A stretch of 64,000 bases of DNA from the NCBI GenBank assembly GCA_963677445.2, contig CAXXGF010000061.1, positions 62,001 through 126,000 of the forward strand. The letters are read 5' to 3'. Source of the DNA: G963677445 sp963677445 (lineage in GTDB: Bacteria; Bacteroidota; Ignavibacteria; Ignavibacteriales; Melioribacteraceae). Below, piece by piece: positions 60,800 to 64,000 of the stretch. Below the pieces are notes generated by a model, which was given only the letters and a program-made list of their open reading frames with translations, was not told where the DNA came from and searched no databases. A program made the position numbers and the translations under genes. Position 1 is the first letter of the stretch; each line of letters opens with the position of its first letter.

Positions 60800-62797
60800 A
60801 TGATATATTCTCTCTTTAATACAGGCCTGTTTATGTTGATGAACAAATTGAGAATTCTTTTCATATTTTCACTCTTGATCGCCGCCACAGTCTTCTCTTC
60901 TCAAAAAAAGGATAGTATCCTGACCGCGCTTGAGAAGATGAATGAAAAGGAACAGATTAATCATCTGAAGGACTTATGCTGGGATAACAGGAGTATAAAT
61001 CCCAATCTCGCGATTCAATATGCCAAAATGGCTCTTGAGAAAATCGATAAAAGTGTAAATGACCGCAGTAAATCGGAAGTTCTCAACTTTCTCGGGGTAA
61101 TATACGGAAACCTTGGAAATCTCGATTCGGCATTTTATTACTACCAGTACGCCATGGATGTGGCGGCTGAGCTGATGGATTCAACACAAATAGCCTACTC
61201 ACTGAATAACCTGGGAGATTATTATTATAAAAGCGCTCTTTATTCGGCGGCGCTTGAGAAGATCTTTGAGGCTTACGGAATATTTGAAACAATCGGCGAC
61301 CGCAGGGGGATGGCCTACACCCTTAACGATATAGGTGAAATCTATCTTGTACAAAAAGATTATGAAAAAGCCCTGGATAATTTTCTCCGCTCGGGCGATA
61401 TAAGAAAATCGAGGGATGACGAACGTGGTTACGCAAAATCTCTTATCAATCTCGGCAGAGTATATTTCGCGGAAAAAAAATATGATACCGCGCTTAAAAC
61501 TTTCGAGGACGCCGAGCCATATTGCCGAAACAGCGGATACATTAAGGGATTGAGCTGGATTCAGGCCGGAGTCGGGGATATATATTTCGAACTTGGGGAA
61601 TATGATCTGGCTCTGAAAAATAAATTCCGCGCTCTTGATATTGATAACCAGATAGGGAATAAATATGGCCAGATCATTAACTATAATAAACTTGGCTATC
61701 TTTATCTGAAGCTTAGCGATCTTGGAAAAGCTGAAGAATATCTAAACAAGGCGAAAATGGAGAGCAGGCTGACCGGACACCTTGATCAGTTAATGATATC
61801 ATATAATCATCTTAAGGACCTGTATTACCTGAAGAAAAATTATAAAAAAGCGTTCCTTTTTATGGGAGATTTTTCCTCTCTCAGGGACAGCATTTACAGC
61901 CAGGAAAACCAGAATAAAATCGCCGATCTTCAGACCGCCTTTTTTAATGAAAGGAAAATCCGTGAAAACGAACTGCTCAAAAAAGATATTGAGATTCAGA
62001 AATCGACCAGGAACTTTTTTGTCGCTCTTTTTTTCCTTATCACACTGGCAATTATTTTCCTGATTTCCAAATACAAATCGGCGCAAAAACATAACCAGCT
62101 TCTTAATGAGCTCAACGAGTCGAAGGATAAACTATTTTCCATAATCGCGCATGATCTTAAAAGTCCTTTCAGCGCGTTATCTTCCATATCCCAGTTTCTT
62201 CAGACAGAATATGACAACCTTGAAGAAAATGATAAAAGAGAACTGATATACAGCATTGCCAGCTCATCCGAGGATATCCAGAAACTGCTTAATGATCTTC
62301 TCAACTGGGCCCGCTCACAGAGAGGAGTTATTCAAATACGAAAATCCCCCCTGAATATTAATGATCTGCTCGTTTCCCTGTCCGACACTTATAAATTTTT
62401 CGCGAAAAACAAAGATATCTCTATTAAGGTACAATCGCGGGATGGAATGACTGCAAACGCCGATAAATTTATTATTGAAACAATTATCGGAAACCTTCTT
62501 AACAATGCTGTTAAGTTTTCACACAGGCATAGCGAAGTTATTTTATCGGCAAAACAGGAAAACAACAGAACTATAATTTCAGTGCGGGATCATGGCACCG
62601 GTATGCCGAAAAAGCTTATAGATGAAATAAATACATCCGAGAAAGTTATGATTACCAAAGGAACAGGCAATGAAGAAGGAACCGGCCTGGGGCTCGCCTT
62701 ATGCAAGGATTTTTCGAGGCTTCATAACGCGGAACTTCAAATTGAAAGTGAATCCGGGAAAGGAAGTCTTTTCACACTTATTATACCTGATAATTGA
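60800..62797 (+). CDS. TPR-containing sensor histidine kinase
   Basis: Up to 665 residues. The start is uncertain: ATG at 60800, 60833 or 60839; the last best matches a signal peptide (NKLRILFIFSLLIAATVFSS). About seven TPR units (residues 60-370) lie outside the membrane, then a coiled coil, one membrane helix (FFVALFFLITLAIIFLI), HisKA (SIIAHDLKSPFSALSS) and HATPase (NLLNNAVKFSH, DHGTGMP, GTGLGLALCKDF). This is the common Bacteroidota TPR kinase type. Confidence 0.88.
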   Translation: MIYSLFNTGLFMLMNKLRILFIFSLLIAATVFSSQKKDSILTALEKMNEKEQINHLKDLCWDNRSINPNLAIQYAKMALEKIDKSVNDRSKSEVLNFLGVIYGNLGNLDSAFYYYQYAMDVAAELMDSTQIAYSLNNLGDYYYKSALYSAALEKIFEAYGIFETIGDRRGMAYTLNDIGEIYLVQKDYEKALDNFLRSGDIRKSRDDERGYAKSLINLGRVYFAEKKYDTALKTFEDAEPYCRNSGYIKGLSWIQAGVGDIYFELGEYDLALKNKFRALDIDNQIGNKYGQIINYNKLGYLYLKLSDLGKAEEYLNKAKMESRLTGHLDQLMISYNHLKDLYYLKKNYKKAFLFMGDFSSLRDSIYSQENQNKIADLQTAFFNERKIRENELLKKDIEIQKSTRNFFVALFFLITLAIIFLISKYKSAQKHNQLLNELNESKDKLFSIIAHDLKSPFSALSSISQFLQTEYDNLEENDKRELIYSIASSSEDIQKLLNDLLNWARSQRGVIQIRKSPLNINDLLVSLSDTYKFFAKNKDISIKVQSRDGMTANADKFIIETIIGNLLNNAVKFSHRHSEVILSAKQENNRTIISVRDHGTGMPKKLIDEINTSEKVMITKGTGNEEGTGLGLALCKDFSRLHNAELQIESESGKGSLFTLIIPDN

Positions 62798-62984
62798 GCG
62801 GGGATAACCCGGCTTCTATTCCTGACATTTGTTAAGCGGAAGATGATAATTATTTTCACCTGCGTTAAGAATCTAAAATTGTTTCTTTTACCTTTTACCC
62901 CAAAATTAGACCGTTAATCCTTTTGACTCTTTTCCCGGGCGGAAAATTTTGTATTATGCAGTATCGTAAAATTTGACTAAGGAA

Positions 62985-64000
62985 ATGAATAACAGCGATA
63001 ACAGGTATAAAAGCCGTCTGTTCTGGATTTTGCAGGCAATCGGATGGTCCTTATATGGTGTGATAGACTCCTATCTTAAGTTTATGGATGGAGGCACCAG
63101 CTTCAAGTTTATTCTTGGCAGCCTTATTACCTACTCAACAGGTATTATTATCAGTCTTTTTCTCAGGATAATTTACCGCCGTTTTGATGTTTCCGACCAT
63201 TCGATTTTTTACCTTTTTCTGATAATATTCGGAATTTCTTTGCCGGCCGGAATATGCTGGATAGTATTCGATCACCTTTTCAGCATACCTCTTTGGGGAT
63301 ATGAGATAATAGTCCGTACGGTATCCAATATCTCAGGCACTGAGTTTTTAAGCGCTGTCTTTTATTATTCAACTATCCTTATTGCCTGGAGCAGCCTCTA
63401 TTTTGGAATTAAAAACACTTTAGAATGGCAGATTTCCAAAGACAAAATTGAAAAAACAAAATTGCTTCTTGAGGTTTCACAATTAAAAATGCTCAGGTAC
63501 CAGCTAAATCCTCATTTCCTTTTTAATTCACTAAGTTCACTTCGCGGCCTGATAAGGGAGGACAGGGCCGCCGCCGAAAAAATGCTCTCAAGAATTTCAG
63601 AATTTCTTCGCTTTTCCCTTGTAAACCGGAAAAATGAGGAGGTGCCTCTTCAGGAAGAGCTGGAAAGCATCAGAAGTTATTCCGATATCGAAAAAGTAAG
63701 ATTCGGCGACAAGCTCGAAGTTACCTACGATATTGACCCCCTGGCTGAAGATTTTCCTGTTCCGGCCCTGATATTATATCCGCTGGTCGAAAACGCGATT
63801 AAATATGGTATGGACACAAGCTCTATGCCCCTCAAAATTATTATCAGCGCCGAAGTTGATAGAGGGAGTTTAAAAATCAGTGTTATCAACAGTGGAAAAT
63901 GGATAGAGGATAATGATGGAAAGACGGGAACCGGGACCGGAATTAACAATATTAAAAAAAGGCTTGGTCATCTTTACCCGGAAGAACATTATTTCGGGTT
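62985..64000 (+). CDS. LytS/YehU-type histidine kinase, partial
   Basis: ATG 62985, preceded by AAGGAA; about 338 codons to the window edge. Four or so membrane helices, then the His_kinase domain QLNPHFLFNSLSSL (phospho-His) and ATP-binding boxes LVENAIKYG and GTGTGINNIKKRLGHLYP. LytTR-type response regulators usually follow; none can be seen here. The end is missing. Confidence 0.87.
   Translation, partial: MNNSDNRYKSRLFWILQAIGWSLYGVIDSYLKFMDGGTSFKFILGSLITYSTGIIISLFLRIIYRRFDVSDHSIFYLFLIIFGISLPAGICWIVFDHLFSIPLWGYEIIVRTVSNISGTEFLSAVFYYSTILIAWSSLYFGIKNTLEWQISKDKIEKTKLLLEVSQLKMLRYQLNPHFLFNSLSSLRGLIREDRAAAEKMLSRISEFLRFSLVNRKNEEVPLQEELESIRSYSDIEKVRFGDKLEVTYDIDPLAEDFPVPALILYPLVENAIKYGMDTSSMPLKIIISAEVDRGSLKISVINSGKWIEDNDGKTGTGTGINNIKKRLGHLYPEEHYFG

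Overview
The window looks like a chromosome segment of an anaerobic or microaerophilic member of the Bacteroidota/Chlorobiota/Ignavibacteria neighbourhood. The best lineage marker is the C-terminal type IX secretion sorting tail at the end of the 59030-60700 protein (QNYPNPFNPATHI, then a beta-rich tail ending KKMLLLK), a style common in Ignavibacteria and related phyla. The large tandem-PAS histidine kinases and the moderately A+T-rich DNA with many dispersed intergenic repeats fit this. This is an inference; no rRNA or tRNA gene was seen.

Layout. 1-2562 (minus): SIR2-HerA defence pair, HerA running off the left edge. 3007-4887 (minus): ABC-F ATPase. 5293-7295: RloA/RloB (AbiL-like) pair behind a concentric inverted repeat. 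7313-11536: small metabolic and regulatory genes (SnoaL-like, CPBP protease, AraC regulator, monooxygenase-like, flavodoxin-ferredoxin protein). 11678-15390: a sigma-54 activator divergent from a three-gene operon, with palindromic activator sites and a possible -24/-12 promoter between them. 15960-22138: sodium/solute symporter pair and a sCache-PAS-CBS-DUF294 signalling protein. 24005-31038 (minus): complete efflux operon (TetR, HlyD, ATPase, TolC, ATPase, two ABC-2 permeases). 32678-36557: a TIR-CHAT-NB-ARC-TPR protein bracketed by long direct repeats. 37186-41574 (minus): response regulator and histidine kinase. 43242-46916 (minus): LRR-Roc-COR protein with 19 near-identical LRR units. 47828-51791: DUF3795 protein, TlpA-like protein, and an AraC gene cut by an IS256-type element. 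52383-64000: two multi-PAS kinases, a YCF48/T9SS protein split by a MITE-like insertion, a TPR kinase, and a LytS-type kinase leaving the right edge.

Two themes run through the window. First, it is rich in conflict and defence-type genes (SIR2-HerA, RloAB, TIR-CHAT-STAND, ROCO) set among dispersed repeats, which suggests a turnover-prone accessory region. Second, at least six genes carry single-base indels, several in homopolymers. Correcting them restores a whole number of codons and expected family lengths, so sequencing or assembly error is the simplest explanation, although real decay or phase variation cannot be excluded from sequence alone. I annotate such genes as single loci and mark the break.

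The strongest candidate for an under-described system is the TIR-CHAT-NB-ARC-TPR protein, which joins two potential effector domains (NADase-like TIR and caspase-like CHAT) to a STAND-type switch and a rapidly evolving repeat sensor in one chain, between direct repeats.
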